From Glycine soja (lineage: Eukaryota; Streptophyta; Magnoliopsida; Fabales; Fabaceae), in assembly GCF_004193775.1 (NCBI RefSeq), contig NC_041011.1, positions 15,470,201 to 15,534,200 on the forward strand: a stretch of DNA of 64,000 bases, given 5' to 3'. The notes under the pieces were generated by a model. It was not told the DNA's origin. It saw nothing but the letters and a program-made list of their open reading frames with translations, and searched no databases. Shown here in pieces: positions 46,902-58,844 of this stretch (position 1 is the first letter of the stretch; each line of letters opens with the position of its first letter). The position numbers and the translations under genes are program-made.

Positions 46902-48615
46902 ATGAGTCTTCATTCTTCATCTAGTGTTAATGGTGAGGGTTCTACTCCTAAGGACCCCTTGTATAAGATATTAGATGAGTTGAGATCCCTTAATTTGTGG
47001 AAAGAAAAACAAGAGAGAAAAGAAAAAGGAAAAAAAAAAGTGGAAGAAATAAGTCAAGACGAAAAAGAGAAAATAATAGAGGAAGAAAGAAGAAAAATAA
47101 TGAAAGAAATGAAAAGAGAAAAACATGCCTCCTATAGTAGTCATAACTCTTGCAAGAGCCTAAGTGAAGAACTTCGTGACTATTATGAAGGAAGACATAA
47201 GTCACATCTTAGACCTCATTCCCATAGAAGAGAAAAGGAAAGAAAGCCTCAAGAGGCCAACATTAACCTCCCATACTTCCATGGGAAGGACAATGTAGAG
47301 GCTAACTTAGATTGGGAAATAAGGGTAGAGCAAAAACTTAAAAGAAAGTCTACTTTAAAATCTTATGGCTCTCACTCTTATCCAAAGAAAGTCCAAGGTC
47401 TAAGCATCTTAGGGGCTGCACCTTCTAAGCCCAAAGATGATAAGGGGAAGACAATAGAAAAGCAACTCCCTAAGGCTAGTATGCAAGAGAAGACTAGCTT
47501 CATGAAGTGCTTTAAATGTCTTTGAAGAGGACACATTACTTCTCAATTCCCCACCAAGAAAACCATGATTATGAGGGGCCAAAACATTTATAGTAGCCAA
47601 GATGAGGCTACTACTTCACCTTCCTCTAGTGAACGTGAAGAAGCAAAAGGGGAAGAATCTAGTTAAGAAATCTACCCCCAAGAAGAAGGACAACCATTAA
47701 TGGTTAAGGAGGAGTGTAAGGAGGTAAGTGTCTCCTCCAAGAAGTTAGCTAAGAAGGAAAGTCATTTTACAATAAAGACAAACATTAAAAAAACTTCCCC
47801 TCTTAGACAACCTCCACATTTTCTCCTTTGTAAAAAGACACTTGTTAGCATTGCCACACCTCTTGGGCTTGAATTTATTCCTCAAGTAAAGGAGTTGTTG
47901 GATGAGGATTTGGTTTGCAAGAGCTTAAATCCTTGTGCTTTGTTGGTGCAAAAAATAGGTATTATTAGGCACCAAATCCCTATGATAGGTGGTATGATGA
48001 ATGTGTTGAGTGGTGCAACACTCTTTTGTAAAATCACTCATGCACCCAACATCTTCATGATTTGTGTACATAGTGACTCATTAGGTAGGTTTCTTCTTAT
48101 TTTTTGTTTCAATGAAAACCTAGGTGCTCATGTGGGACACCTTAGGTTTGTCGTAATTTTTTTGTAGGAATAATCAACATGAAAATAAATAAAAAGGTAT
48201 GTTTTATTCCATTACTTTCCTTAGCTTTTTAAATAGTGATCAAGGGCTTTCCATGGACCCTAAGAGAATAAAGGTCATTCCTGAGTGGCCTCCTCCACCA
48301 AGTATAAGGGAAATTTGGGGCTTCAATATCTTAATAAACCTTTACAAAAGGTTTGTCCCATATTTTTCTATACTTGTAGCACCACTCATTGAGTTGGTGA
48401 GGAATTATATTCTCTCATGGGAAGATGGCCAAGAAAGGGGTTTTTCGTCCTTACCATACTCTAACATACCCAACATCACTAATACATATGTTTTTATTCT
48501 TTTTCCAGGTGTTGAGGAAAGAATCCATGAGTTTAAAGAACCTTTGGATTTGAGGTCAAATCCTTTTCAAGGGGGAGGGAATAATGCAATCCTACCCCCC
48601 AAGGGCATTGGATAG
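46902..48615 (+). pseudogene. Condensed Gag-Pol-like gene of element B
   Basis: Homologue of the element A ORF from ATG 46902 (MSLHSSSSVNGEGS). The same Lys/Glu-rich N-terminal part and NINLPYFHGKDNVEANLDWE start of Gag. TGA at 47523 falls inside the CCHC knuckle (CFKCL, stop, RGHITSQ) and the last Cys is now Phe. Further breaks lie near 47665 (TAA) and 48165. Later blocks 47700-48167 and 48199-48615 keep the same collapsed RT fragments and the tether DPKRIKVIPEWPPPPSIREI. So the condensed architecture predates the split of A and B. Confidence 0.85.
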
Positions 48616-49556
48616 AAGACTCCAAGAAGATTGGGCCAAAGATGCAAGAGACGGTCCTAGGGTTCTCATGAGCCTTAGGGTAGATTTCGGGCCCATGGGC
48701 TATGTATGAGCCCACTTATCTTTGTACATATTAGATTAAGGTTTCATTAATTTTTGTCCTTGTATTTAGGGCTCCATAATGTAGGTAGGGTACCCTAGAA
48801 ATATAGGATTTTTCAGCCCTTGTATTTTAGGGCACCTAGACTAGTTTTTGTATCAGGGGTAGTTTTGTAATTTCACATGCACTAAGTGAATATTTGATGT
48901 GTGTGGTTGGAAATAAATTTAATTGAATTGGTAGAAGCCCAATCCAATTAAATTTTAGAGGGGGAGGTGAGCATTTGCTTACTACACCCCATTGCCACAT
49001 CATATAGTCACACTTTGTGCATGTCCTTCATGCTTTACATGCCTCATGACACCTAAGCACACTTAGTGGAGAATCTTGGAATTGATCTTGGATTAGTGGG
49101 CTGAACCATAACTAAAATTCACTAATCATAATTAGTGAAATTTTGGCTCCAAAGTTTGGCTCCGCAAATTCAATTTCAAATTCAAGTGAAATTTGAATTG
49201 AAATTCAAATTTCCCTCCAATTTTGTATGTCACTTAGGCTATAAATAGAGGTCATGTGTGTGCATTTTTTTCAACTTTGATTATTTGAATATTAAACTTC
49301 AGATTTCAAAGCTCATTTAGAGCACAAAATTTTTTGTTCTTCTCTCCCTCTCCCCTTATTCATCTCCTTTTTCCTCCAAGCTTTTATCCATGACCTCCTA
49401 TGGTGGTGAGCTTCTTCTAGACTCATCTTCTCCTTGAAGTGGCATCTCCTCTCTCTCTTCCTTTCTCCATTCCACTGCCATTCATCTTCCAAGAAGCAAA
49501 GGAATCCATTGATGAAGAAGATCCTAGGCCTACAAGCTCCAATGGAGCTTACATCA
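48582..49556 (+). repeat. Element B 3' LTR
   Basis: 975 bp, begins TAATGC (TGATGC in the 5' copy). About 25 differences from the 5' LTR. Confidence 0.9.
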
Positions 49557-50917
49557 GATACTCTTCAAATATTAAGAGCCTTGTGCAGTTGAAGGAGCTT
49601 AAGCTTGTAGGGTTAAAGTCTTACGATTGTCATGTGCTCATGCAACAATTGTTAGCCGTGGCTATATGATACATCTTGCCAAACAAAGTCAAGTTAGCGA
49701 TAACTCGCCTGTGCTTTTTCTTCCATGCTATATGTAGCAAAGTCATTGATCCTATCAAGTTTGATGAGTTGGAAAATGAGGCCGCAATTATACTGTGCCA
49801 ATTGGAGATGTATTTTCCCCCTGCTTTCTTTGACATCATGATTCACTTGATTGTGCATCTGGTCAGAGAAATCAAATGTTGTGGTCCTGTTTATCTACGG
49901 TGGATGTACCCGATAGAGCGATACATGCAGATCTTAAAAGGCTATACAAAGAATCTATATCATCCAGAAGCATCTATTGTTGAGAGGTACATTGCAAAAG
50001 AAGCCATTGAATTTTGTTCAGAATACTTAGAGAAGGCTAAACCTGTTGGGCTTCTTGAGTCTCGGCATGATGACAGAGTGGGTGGTAAGGGTTCAAGACG
50101 ACTGCATGTGATCACTCCAAGTGTAGAAGATTTGTTACCAGCTCACTTGTATGTCTTGAACAACAGTAATGAAGTTTTTCCATACATAGTTAAGCATGAA
50201 GCTTTAGTCAAACAGAATAATCCGAAAATGTCAAAGAATTGGGTGTTGAAAAAGCATAACAAGACTTTCTGTGATTGGTTTAAAGATACAATCTTTGCAG
50301 ATAAGAATGCTTCAGAAACATTAAGAAAGCTAGTAGATGGGCCTAAAAGAAATGTTATAACCTGGCAAGGATACGACATAAACAGGTATTCATTTTACAC
50401 AAAAGCACAAGATGACAAAAGTACAATGCAGAATAGCGGGGTCACCCTAAGGGATGAATCTCAACACTTTGCAAGTGTCAATGATGCCAATCCCTGTGTA
50501 GCTTCCATCCCTTACTTTGGGCTCATTGATGAAATTTGGGAGCTTAACTATGTGAAATTTACGGTATGTGTTTTCAAATGTAAATGGGTTGACAGCAACA
50601 CCGGTGTGCGCACCGATGATATAGGATTTACGTTGGTAGACCTAAAGAAACTTGGTTACCACAATGACCCTTTCATCATGGCAGAACAAGCTAGACAAGT
50701 ATTTTACGTGCAAGACACTTGTGATGAAAGGTGGTGCGTGGTTCTGCAGGGCAAAAAAATTGGTGTTAATGTAGAAGATGATGATTCATACATGGACACC
50801 TATGTTAGTCCTTTGACCGCTCAAATCACTCCTAACATTGTCAGAGAAGAAGAAGCTGACGACGTTCATGCTAATCGAAATGATCATGATGAAGAAGAAT
50901 TGATTAACATCGTCTAA
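49557..50917 (+). pseudogene. CACTA TNP2-type transposase, part 3 (C-terminal)
   Basis: Resumes after element B: NIKSLVQLKELKLVGLKSYD and CHVLMQQLL, with a TGA at 49667 where relatives have Arg. From 49676 the DUF4218 domain runs open (LCQLEMYFPPAFFDIMIHL, CCGPVYLRWMYPIERYMQIL), then DUF4216 (YSFYTKAQDDKSTMQNSGV, FKCKWVDSNTGVRTDDIGFT), to an acidic C-terminal tail ending ELINIV at TAA 50915. Domain order PF13963-PF02992-PF13960-PF13952 over the three parts is the complete CACTA transposase layout. Confidence 0.92.
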
Positions 50918-51006
50918 TGTAATTTTCTGCAGAGACAGAGGTCACCAAAGCAAGTAAGTGACAACTACATTTTTCTCTGATTGAGGCATCGGTATTTTCT
51001 TTTAGA

Positions 51007-51965
51007 TGGTATCCTTAGGACTTCATACAACTCATGTTTGTCGCCAGTTTCATCATCCACCACCCATTTCTTCTCTGTCTTCTCACGTTTATTGTTGTTA
51101 AACCCATATTTATGCTTTCTTCCCTTTATGTCTTGTTTTATCACAACTTTAGTCGAATCTCCTATCTTCAACACAGTTGAATATCCTGTCTTATTCTCCA
51201 ATGACACACTTTGATGGCCTGTATCTCTTTTCTTCGTATGTTCTAGTGCTTCAGCTTCAGAATGCATAAAGCAATCTGAATTTTCCAGTGGTCACCAAAG
51301 GCTTCTGCATCAGCATTGACACTCTCCACCTTCTTTGGTTTATGCTTCTATGCTGCATTCCGTGCTTCCTCCTTATAAATCTCAGATTTATTAGAGGTTG
51401 CACTAGAACGATCAACACCAATCTGTGCTTCTTCCTTGTCTAACAGCTCAATATCTTTCCTTTCAACTTGTGTTTTGTAAATTACAGTGTAGTTTACAAA
51501 AGCAAAGGTGAAACGAAAGATATTGAGCTGGTAGAGGAGGAGCAGGCACGGATTGGTGCTGATTCTTCTAGTGAGACCTCCAATAAATAAGAATTATAAG
51601 GAGGAAGCACGAAAAGCAACACAGAAGCATAAACCAAAGAGGGTAGAGAGTGTCAATGCTGATGCAGAAGCCTTTGGTGATGATTGAAAATTCAGATTAC
51701 TCTATGCATTATGAAGTTGAACCACTAGAACATACGAAGAAAAAAGATACAAGCCATCAAAGTGTGTCATAGGAGAATAAGACAAGAGATTCAACTGTGC
51801 TGAAGATAGGAAATTTGGCTAAAGTTGTGAAAAAACAAGACATGAAGGGAAGAAGGCATAAATATGGGTTTAACAACAACAAACGTGAGAAGGCAAAGAA
51901 GAAAAGGGTGGTGGATGATGAAACTGGCGACAAACATTAGCTGGATGAAGTCCTAAGGATGCCGT
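51007..51965. repeat. Long imperfect inverted repeat (about 480-bp arms)
   Basis: Left arm about 51007-51480, right arm about 51494-51965, centred near 51487 where TTTTGTAAA and TTTACAAAA face each other across about 11 nt. For example, the left arm on the minus strand GAAAGATATTGAGCTG matches the plus strand at about 51510. Arms differ by scattered changes (estimated 80-90% identity). Each arm encodes a Lys-rich tail (GRKHKYGFNNNKREK on the minus strand, 50965-51267) with stops in the right arm. A transcript through it would fold into a long hairpin. Confidence 0.8.
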
Positions 51966-52098
51966 GCACATGTGTATTTCTGAAGATCTAGTATTTATAT
52001 TCCATCAAGCATACATTGACTATTGATTACATGTAACAGACTTTTTATAACATGGTTGCCTCAAATCACAATTAAAAAGCACAACTAAATCACTTTCA

Positions 52099-52383
52099 GG
52101 GCACCCCTTTTGACCCTCCCAAAGTCATGGATGATGCTTTATTTCTTGCTTGGTCTTGGTTAAAAGCTAGTGAGAAAGGTTTCAATACTTTATTTAACCA
52201 TTAGTCTACCAATCTTTCGGAGTCCTTTGGTTAATTTGTCTTGTCTCCTTCTGTGGTGGGGTTTTGTTGGGTTTTATGTTTTTGGAAGGTTGCACCTTGG
52301 GTGTCTTGTATCTGATCTCCCCAGTACCTTTGGTACTGTTATGTTTTATTAATAATATTATACTTTTGCCTTCCAAAAAAAAA
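52099..52383 (+). mobile_element. L1-type LINE fragment 3, 3' end only
   Basis: Encodes the last residues of ORF2 (VMDDALFLAWSWLKASEKGF), similar to the ends of fragments 1 and 2, then a 3' UTR with AGTACCTTTGGTACT and a poly-A tail at 52375-52383. Plus strand, severely 5'-truncated. Confidence 0.85.
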
Positions 52384-52450
52384 CTTATGACTGATCCTCT
52401 TTTGATTAATCCTATTTTGTATGTTGTTGTATGTTATTGTATAAAAGATC

Positions 52451-55353
52451 ATGGGTTCTCCACCTGCCTCCACTCCTCCTCCTCCTCCTCCTCCTCCTCC
52501 TTCTCCTCATTCTCCTCCTCCTCCTTCGGATGCATCGACTTCACCATCTGCCATGAAGCGGACACGCAAAGCCTCACGTCTACGATCGTTGTCCACTAGA
52601 CCACCTGGTGCTGAGAGACCAGTGGTGCATGTTGATCTTGCTATCGGGAAGGCCAACGGTCCCCACAAGAAGAAATTAAGAACATATTTGGGGATTGTGG
52701 TGCGTGATAAGGTGGACGTCACCTACGAGAACTGGAAGGAGGTCCCTACTGCTCAGAAGGACCTAATTTGGGAGGATATTCATGTATTTTTCTTTTCTTA
52801 TTTGATTTTGTTTAATTAATAGCCAAAAAATACATTATTGTAACAAATAAACTTTATTTGACGTTGTCAGGCGGAATTTGATATCCCAGAGGCTTCTGGC
52901 AGTAGGACGAAAAGGAAGTTACGGCAGACCTTGGGGGAGAGATAGAGGCACTTTAAATCAGACCTCACGAGGAAATGGGCCCTTGCAGCCGATCAGGACG
53001 GTGTCGAGGACATTGTCTGTGAGAAATACGGCATCAGCAAGGAAAAATGGGCCCAGTTTTGCCAAACTCGCAGAAACCCTTCTTGGGAGGTATGTTCCTT
53101 GTCATTTAAGTTGTTTTTCAAAAAACATGATGTTGTTATACTTCATTCTACCAATTTCAAACATTATTGTTTAATTTTTTCAGGATGTGCGCAAGAAGGC
53201 ACAGGCCATCCAGAAGCAGAATACTGCCCCCCACGTTTTGTCTCGTGGGGGTTATGATTATTTGGAGCAGAAGCTCCTGGCTGAGAAGATGAAGAAGAAG
53301 CTGGAGGAAATTGCACAGTCAGGAAGCATTGATGGCGTCATCGACCCTCCATTCCCGGTCAGACCCCACGTGAAGTGGAAGATGGCCCGCACGAAGAAAA
53401 CAAGGGAAATGATGACTGAGGCCGCAAAGGAAATCGCTGTGAAGATTGTAAGTCATTTTCAACTAACCATTACAATTATATTTCAATATTTTGTGAATGT
53501 CATGTACCACTATGTGTTTTCTGTGCAGGATTCCTTTGAGGAGCAGGCCACACAGGGATCCTTCGTCCCCCGTGGACGTCAGGAAGTTCTCACCGCTGTT
53601 ATTGGACGTCCAGAGTCCGTGCTGCTGGAGCCGGTGTCACCATCAAGCAATACTTTGGATTGGCTCCACGGATGTCCCGCAACACTTCCTCCCTGCCTCC
53701 TGACGAATTGCAGCAGCTGACCCAACAAATCAGGGACCAGCTAGATGAGTCCATCACAGAGAAAGTGACGAGGCAGGTCATGGCATCCTTCAGCCACATG
53801 CAGTCCCAGCTTCAGTCGCAGATGCAATCTCTGGGACTTGCAGTGCCTCCTGAGCCTCTGGTTGGTCCCTCTGGTCCTCGAGTAAGCACAAAGGGGAGTT
53901 GTGTTGATCCCTCAGGACAGGATCCTGAGACGGGTGACTCTGACAGGTGCGTCTTGCACATAGAAGAAGATCCTGTCCGCCTGGTTGCCATGGGGAGTGT
54001 TTATGAGGGATCCACTCTTGTTCATAACACTCCTTTGTTGCCTGGCCAAGTAAAGGTGAGTGTGGACGAGGTTAAAGATGCAGATGCTGCAGTTCCTGTA
54101 CCCACTGCTGAGGTTTCCTTAGTGGGGCAGGCACTTTACACCTTCCTTGCTTGGCTGACACATCTGATCAAGTCTTTATCAAACCAGGTACTTATTGTCC
54201 TTACTATATGTTTCTTCTTTTTAAATTAATTCATTAAGCGTGCCTCAAATTTGGCTATTTAACTTTGTTTCATGAACAGGTAGTTGTGTCTTCGCCAAAA
54301 CCACCTCCGAAGCCCGATCCGGAGGTCGATGATCCGCTTTATCTGATGACATTGACCATCCCAGAGCTTTTCTTGAGGCCTTATCAGGTTAGATGGGATG
54401 CCACCGTGTGTGAGGTAGTTAATCCAGATTTCCCCCTGTACATAAAGCACGAAGACCTCTCTGAAATCGCACACGGTGGTCAATGTCTCAACATATCAGT
54501 GTTACAGTTGTGGATTCTGTAAGTCTTTATATAAAAGGCTTTTATTTACCTAAGTTATGGCTTTCAATTCATAAATATTTAACTTTGACTTAACATAAAC
54601 AGGCATCTCACTGAAACATGTATGCGAGCGGGGAATTGTGATATCTATGGATTCCTCGAGCCTCAGTCCATTCAGAGGTCTGGGCAATCGCAATTTGAAT
54701 CTAAAAGTTACATAAAGAGTTGGATGCAGAGTTCACAACGCGATGTGTATCTTGGAGCCTACCTAAATGGGTAAGTCACAAAATAACAAAATTTAATTAA
54801 TGTTTACTAATGTACTAACCCATTTTAGGTTCCACTACAGCGGACATTGGCAGATGGTGGTTATCCTGCCCAAGGAAGTACTGAGTGCTTTAAAAGGTTA
54901 CTCATCTGGAACAATGCTTTAAAAGGTGTTGATGATGCTCCACAGCCTAAATCAAAGGCTTCTGCTAGGTGGATTGTCGTCAAGGTACGTCATTTACATA
55001 AAACTTCCACTTATATATATTTCTTTATGTGTCTATACACTAGTTGTTTAATTAATATCCAAATTTCATTATGTATTTAGTGTAATAGACAAAAAGGAAG
55101 TACTGAGTGCGGCTACTATGTGATGCACTGGATGTCCACAATCATTTTAGGAACTTTGAGGAATAATTGGGAAGCGGTAAGTTTATTTCAAACAAAATCG
55201 ATTTATTTACAATTTGTATTACATTATTAACTTATTATGATTTATTTCATCATGCAGTATTTGAACGATCCTAGACCATTGGAGCCAGAGAGATTAAAGG
55301 CATTGCGGATCCAGTGGGCACAGTTTTATCTCCAAGTTAGAGATCAGGCCTAG
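52451..55353 (+). pseudogene. CACTA gene 2: Transposase_24 domain plus Ulp1-like protease
   Basis: Spliced gene with nine likely exons: 52451-52783, 52871-53089, 53184-53447, 53529-54187, 54280-54518, 54603-54770, 54829-54984, 55081-55176 and 55258-55353, with GT/AG borders and consistent phase. The N-terminus is Pro-rich (52460-52530), then a DNA-binding-like Transposase_24 region (KRKLRQTLGERWRHFKSDL), a Gln-rich coiled coil (HMQSQLQSQMQSLGL), a conserved VDDPLYLMTLTIPELFLRP block, and a C48-type protease end with GHWQMVVILPKE (His) and RQKGSTECGYYVMHW (Gln and Cys). Exon 4 has a deletion and frameshift near 53616. Exon 7 has lost the segment between PKE and LKGVDD, including the usual WFCSLHNRP. 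Relatives are the accessory TNPA-like proteins of CACTA elements. Confidence 0.85.
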
Positions 55354-55611
55354 GATTTAGGGACAGTGGTTTTTTCCTTAGTTTACTTTGGTTTAACATT
55401 TTTTACATTTTCTATGTAATATGAACATTGAATTCATTTGATGATTGCTCTTTATGATAAATCAATTATTTGATGTTTATTATCATTAAAATTGCTTGAA
55501 AGCAGAATAAAATGTTTATTTGCTGTGAATTGGGCTTGAAATTGGATTTGACAGGTACAATTTTGGGTTTACTATAAAAATAAAAAGTATTTATAAAAAA
55601 AATACTTGAAA
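55354..55611 (+). other. 3' flank of gene 2
   Basis: Non-coding; homologous to the outer element at 56320-56530 on the opposite strand, for example CAATTTTGGGTTTACT against TTAATTTTTGGGTTT. Confidence 0.6.
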
Positions 55612-56312
55612 ACAACATTGGTTATTAACAAAAACCGATGTTAATATGATAAACAACATCGGTTATTTACAAAACCGATGTCAACATGAACCTTAACATC
55701 GGTTGTAATAGACAACCGATGTTAACGTTTGTATATTAACATCGGTTATTTGTGTATAACCGATGTTAGCGTTTGTATTTTAGCATCGGTCATCTGTAGA
55801 TAACCGATGTCAACTCTAGTACATTAACATCGGTTAGTTATAAATAACTGATGTGAACATTTGAATATTAACATCGGTTATCTACACATAACCGATGTTA
55901 TACACAAAGAACTACACTAAATAAGTGTATGCATCATCAACGTTGACATCGGTTTTCTAGCAAAATCGATGTTAATGGAATATATTAACATCGGTTATCG
56001 TAGGAAACCGACGTTAATATATTACATTAACATCGGTTTTTCTAGAAAATTGATGTTAATATAACATATTAACATCGGTTTTACTGCGAAACCGATGTCA
56101 ACGTTCATCATGCGTACACTTTTTTTGCTGTTGTTCATTGTGTTTAACGTCGGTTATTTAGAGAACCGATGTTGTCATATATATGTTAACATCGGTTTTA
56201 CAAAATCGATGTTAACATTGATACATTCAACATCAGCACTTTCAACATCGGTTTTAGAACTGATGTAGAATGTTCTAAATAACCGATGTTGAAAGTGTAT
56301 TTTCTAATAGTG
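55612..56312 (+). repeat. Inner CACTA 3' subterminal palindrome array and terminus
   Basis: About 14 units of AACATCGGTT - spacer - AACCGATGTT in 690 bp, spaced 36-50 bp, ending with TTGAAAGTGTATTTTCTAATAGTG-type terminus at 56312. Spacers vary while the 10-bp arms are conserved, which points to protein binding or hairpin selection on the arms. Confidence 0.88.
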
Positions 56313-56529
56313 AAACCCAAAAATTAACCTGCAAATTTTAAATCAGACCACACAGCATAACATATTTAATTTGCATTATGTTTTGAAACAGTTTTAAGCA
56401 GGAAAACTACATGACAGATTCATTAATAACTATGAATAAAGAATATTCAATGTTAAAAGGAGACATGAATTGTAAAAAATTTAAAGTAAGCTAGTAAACT
56501 AAGTAAAGTAAAATTACAAATTTGCCTAA

Positions 56530-57660
56530 CATCCCAAGTTTCATTTCTAACTTTCAGATAATACTTTGCCCATTGGATGCAAAACACCTTCATAACAAAA
56601 TCAAATTTGTTTGAAATAAACAATTACCGTTTCCCAATTATTCTTGAAACTTCCTAAGATTATAATTGACATCCAATGCATCACATAATATCCACACTCA
56701 GTGCTTCCTTTTTGTCTATTACACTAAATTCATAACGAAATTTAGATATTCAACGTTAACTACAAATTTTTCTACACATACATAAAATATAAGTAGAAGC
56801 ATTGTTTACTTTAACAACAATCCACCTAGCACCAGCCTTGGATTTAGGTTGTGGAGTATCATCAAGTCCTTTCAAAGCACTGTTGAATACAAACAAGGAT
56901 GCTTATTGTACAATTAAAATATTGATGTTCCTGACTAATGCTAATGCAAATGTATTGAAAAACAACACTGACCTATTAATTATTCCTTTTAGGTAGTTGT
57001 CTGGCCTATTATGCAACGAACAAAACCAGACGACAAGATTTTCCTTAGGCAAAATGATGACCATTTGTCAATGTGCATTGCAGTGGATACCAATATAGGT
57101 TATTATAGTATTATACATTATTTAAATTCATTTGTTTAGTTTAACTTACCCATTCAGGTAGGCTCCTAGGTAGACATCCAGTTCTTCATGTATCTTTTTG
57201 ATTCAAATTACGATTGCCTAGATCTCTGAATGGACTATGGCTTGAGGAATCCATACACATCGGCATTCCCTGCTCGCATACTTGTCTCAGTCATATGCCT
57301 ATTGTTGTTCACACAAAGTAAATTATGTATGAATTTAAAACAACAATTTAGGTAATTAACAATAATCTAAATTGACTTACAGAATCTACAACTGTATAAT
57401 AGATATGCTGAGACATTGACCACCGTGTGCTATTTTAGACAGATCTTCATTCTTTATGTCCAAGGGGAAGTGTTTATTAAACACCCCAAACACAGTAGCA
57501 TCCCACATAACCTGCAATGGCTTCAGAAAAAGTTGTGGGATGGTTAATGTCATCAGATATAAGGGATCATCGACCTCATGATCCGACCTATCTGTAGGTT
57601 TTCCTAGTCCCAAAACTCCTTGTTTATCCAACAGATTGGTTAGCCTCACCATGAAAATAT
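56530..57660 (-). pseudogene. Outer CACTA gene 2 remnant (Ulp1-like)
   Basis: Minus-strand homologue of 54280-55353. Blocks: VDDPLYLMTLTIPQLFLKPL (57580-57510), KIAHGGQCLSISIIQL ending 57386, ETSMRAGNADVYGFLKP (about 57290), QMVIILPKENLVVWFCSLHN (about 57070-57005, with TGA where Trp is expected after the His), LKGLDDTPQPKSK (about 56880), STECGYYVMHWMS-like region (about 56700), and the last IQWAKYYLKVRN-like residues near 56560. The exon encoding LNDPRPLEPER is missing. Several stops and shifts. It retains the segment that the inner copy has lost. Confidence 0.85.
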
Positions 57661-58840
57661 AGTCAAACTTATTGGTTACTGCACCGATGGTAAAAACAGG
57701 CTTCTACTTTATGAGTTATGCAGAAAGGAACTTTGGAAAATCATTTATTCATAAGTAATTCACTCTTCAACAATCACCATATTTAGTCTCAAATGATCGA
57801 CTGAGTACTAATGGACAAATGAGTTGGAGGGACTGATCATATGGATTTGTTAAATCAAATTTACATGAGGTCAATTAAGCAGTGAACTTTTGTTCTCTTA
57901 TCATCAAAGTATTTATGTTTTAAACGCGAAAAATTAAGAAAAAAAAAACATACTAGTATGAAACAAGACAGCATGTTACCAAAACATATATATAATTAAG
58001 TTCAAAATACAAGTCGTTGCTTATAATTAATTAGTCAACCAATCCACATAGCCTTTTTAATTTGCTGGTGCAATATTGGAATAGATAAAAAAGAAATGCT
58101 CAATACGAAAGTATTATGCACATAGGAAGCTTGGTTGATCCCTACAAGTGTAGTTTTGTCACTGGGAGACAAATCATGCACTCACAACATTGTTTTGGCT
58201 CAAGAAGATACAATGCATAACGTTAACCATCATGTAGCAAGACATCTTAGTCATTTATCAGGTTTTGTGCTCACTTCTGATCTAGCAAAGTATTTAGGGG
58301 TTTTGTGATAACACTATGCTACCCATCATGCCCTGCCCCAATGAACAACACTATGCTACCTCAATCAAAATGAACAACACTACACTACACTACGCTACCC
58401 ATTATTCTACTTTTGGAAACTCTGCCAAAACTGCAGTGGTCACAAGTATTGGAATAGCGCACTCAAAGTGAGAAGTGGCAGCCATGGTGCTATACACATT
58501 ACAATAGACATTAAGCATTCAAAGGACTGCAAAGTGAGCACGACTTACCTCAATCAAAATGAGACCCTGTGAGCATGAGTGAACACCCCAAACAAACTGC
58601 AAAGTGAGCACCAGTTCCACAAACCAAATCCTTGTAGCAGAAACAAACAAAGGTCCTTGCAGTGAGCACAAGTTCCCCAAACATACCTAGGTATTCAATA
58701 GAACATGTTACAGAGAAGAAAGAGTCACGAAACGTACCTAGGTGGAGAAGAAGAAGCTTAGACAGAGAAGAAGAGAGCTTAGATGGAGAAGAAGAGAGCG
58801 CGAGCAAATGGGGCTTGCATCTCATATATTTTAAAATGTA
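57661..58840 (-). other. Outer CACTA internal region and leader-like segment
   Basis: Mostly AT-rich and non-coding. At 58550-58825 (minus) there is a Ser/Leu-rich open frame with a KLSSSLSKLLLL stretch, in the same position relative to the array as the leader exon of the inner element. The TNP2 gene expected here is absent. Confidence 0.45.
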
Positions 58841-58844
58841 AGTT

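Larger units (their letters stand above)
43175..49556 (+). mobile_element. Element B: non-autonomous LTR retrotransposon related to element A
   Basis: 6382 bp with LTRs of 971 and 975 bp and a perfect target duplication GATAC (43170-43174 and 49557-49561) in the CACTA transposase gene. PBS-like TGGTATAAAGAGC (44148) and a polypurine tract (CAAGGGGGAGGGA) before the 3' LTR. The internal ORF is homologous to that of element A but broken. LTR divergence of about 2.5% makes it older than element A. It contains a later solo LTR (45076-45908). Confidence 0.93.
18125..56312 (+). mobile_element. Inner CACTA (En/Spm-type) element, heavily interrupted
   Basis: Left end CACTACTAAAAAAAAGC at 18125, right end ...TTTTCTAATAGTG at 56312. 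Flanking AAA on both sides (18122-18124 and 56313-56315) is the expected 3-bp target duplication. Subterminal palindrome arrays lie at both ends. Internal genes in order: non-coding leader, TNP2-type transposase (three pieces, 26436-50917), and a Transposase_24/Ulp1 gene (52451-55353). It also holds a captured Patellin fragment and a 480-bp inverted repeat. Without the later LINE, Athila and element B insertions it would be about 13 kb, a normal size for an autonomous plant CACTA. Confidence 0.8.

Noticed and set aside
55612..56312. CRISPR-like regularly spaced repeats
   Set aside because: Units are palindromic pairs with short, degenerate spacers at the ends of a CACTA element in a plant genome; no cas genes.
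17816..56312. 17816 and 56312 as the two ends of one CACTA element
   Set aside because: Their terminal repeats match best, but flanks at 18124/56313 share AAA, and the outer element's gene-to-array order continues across that junction, which fits 18125-56312 as the inserted unit.
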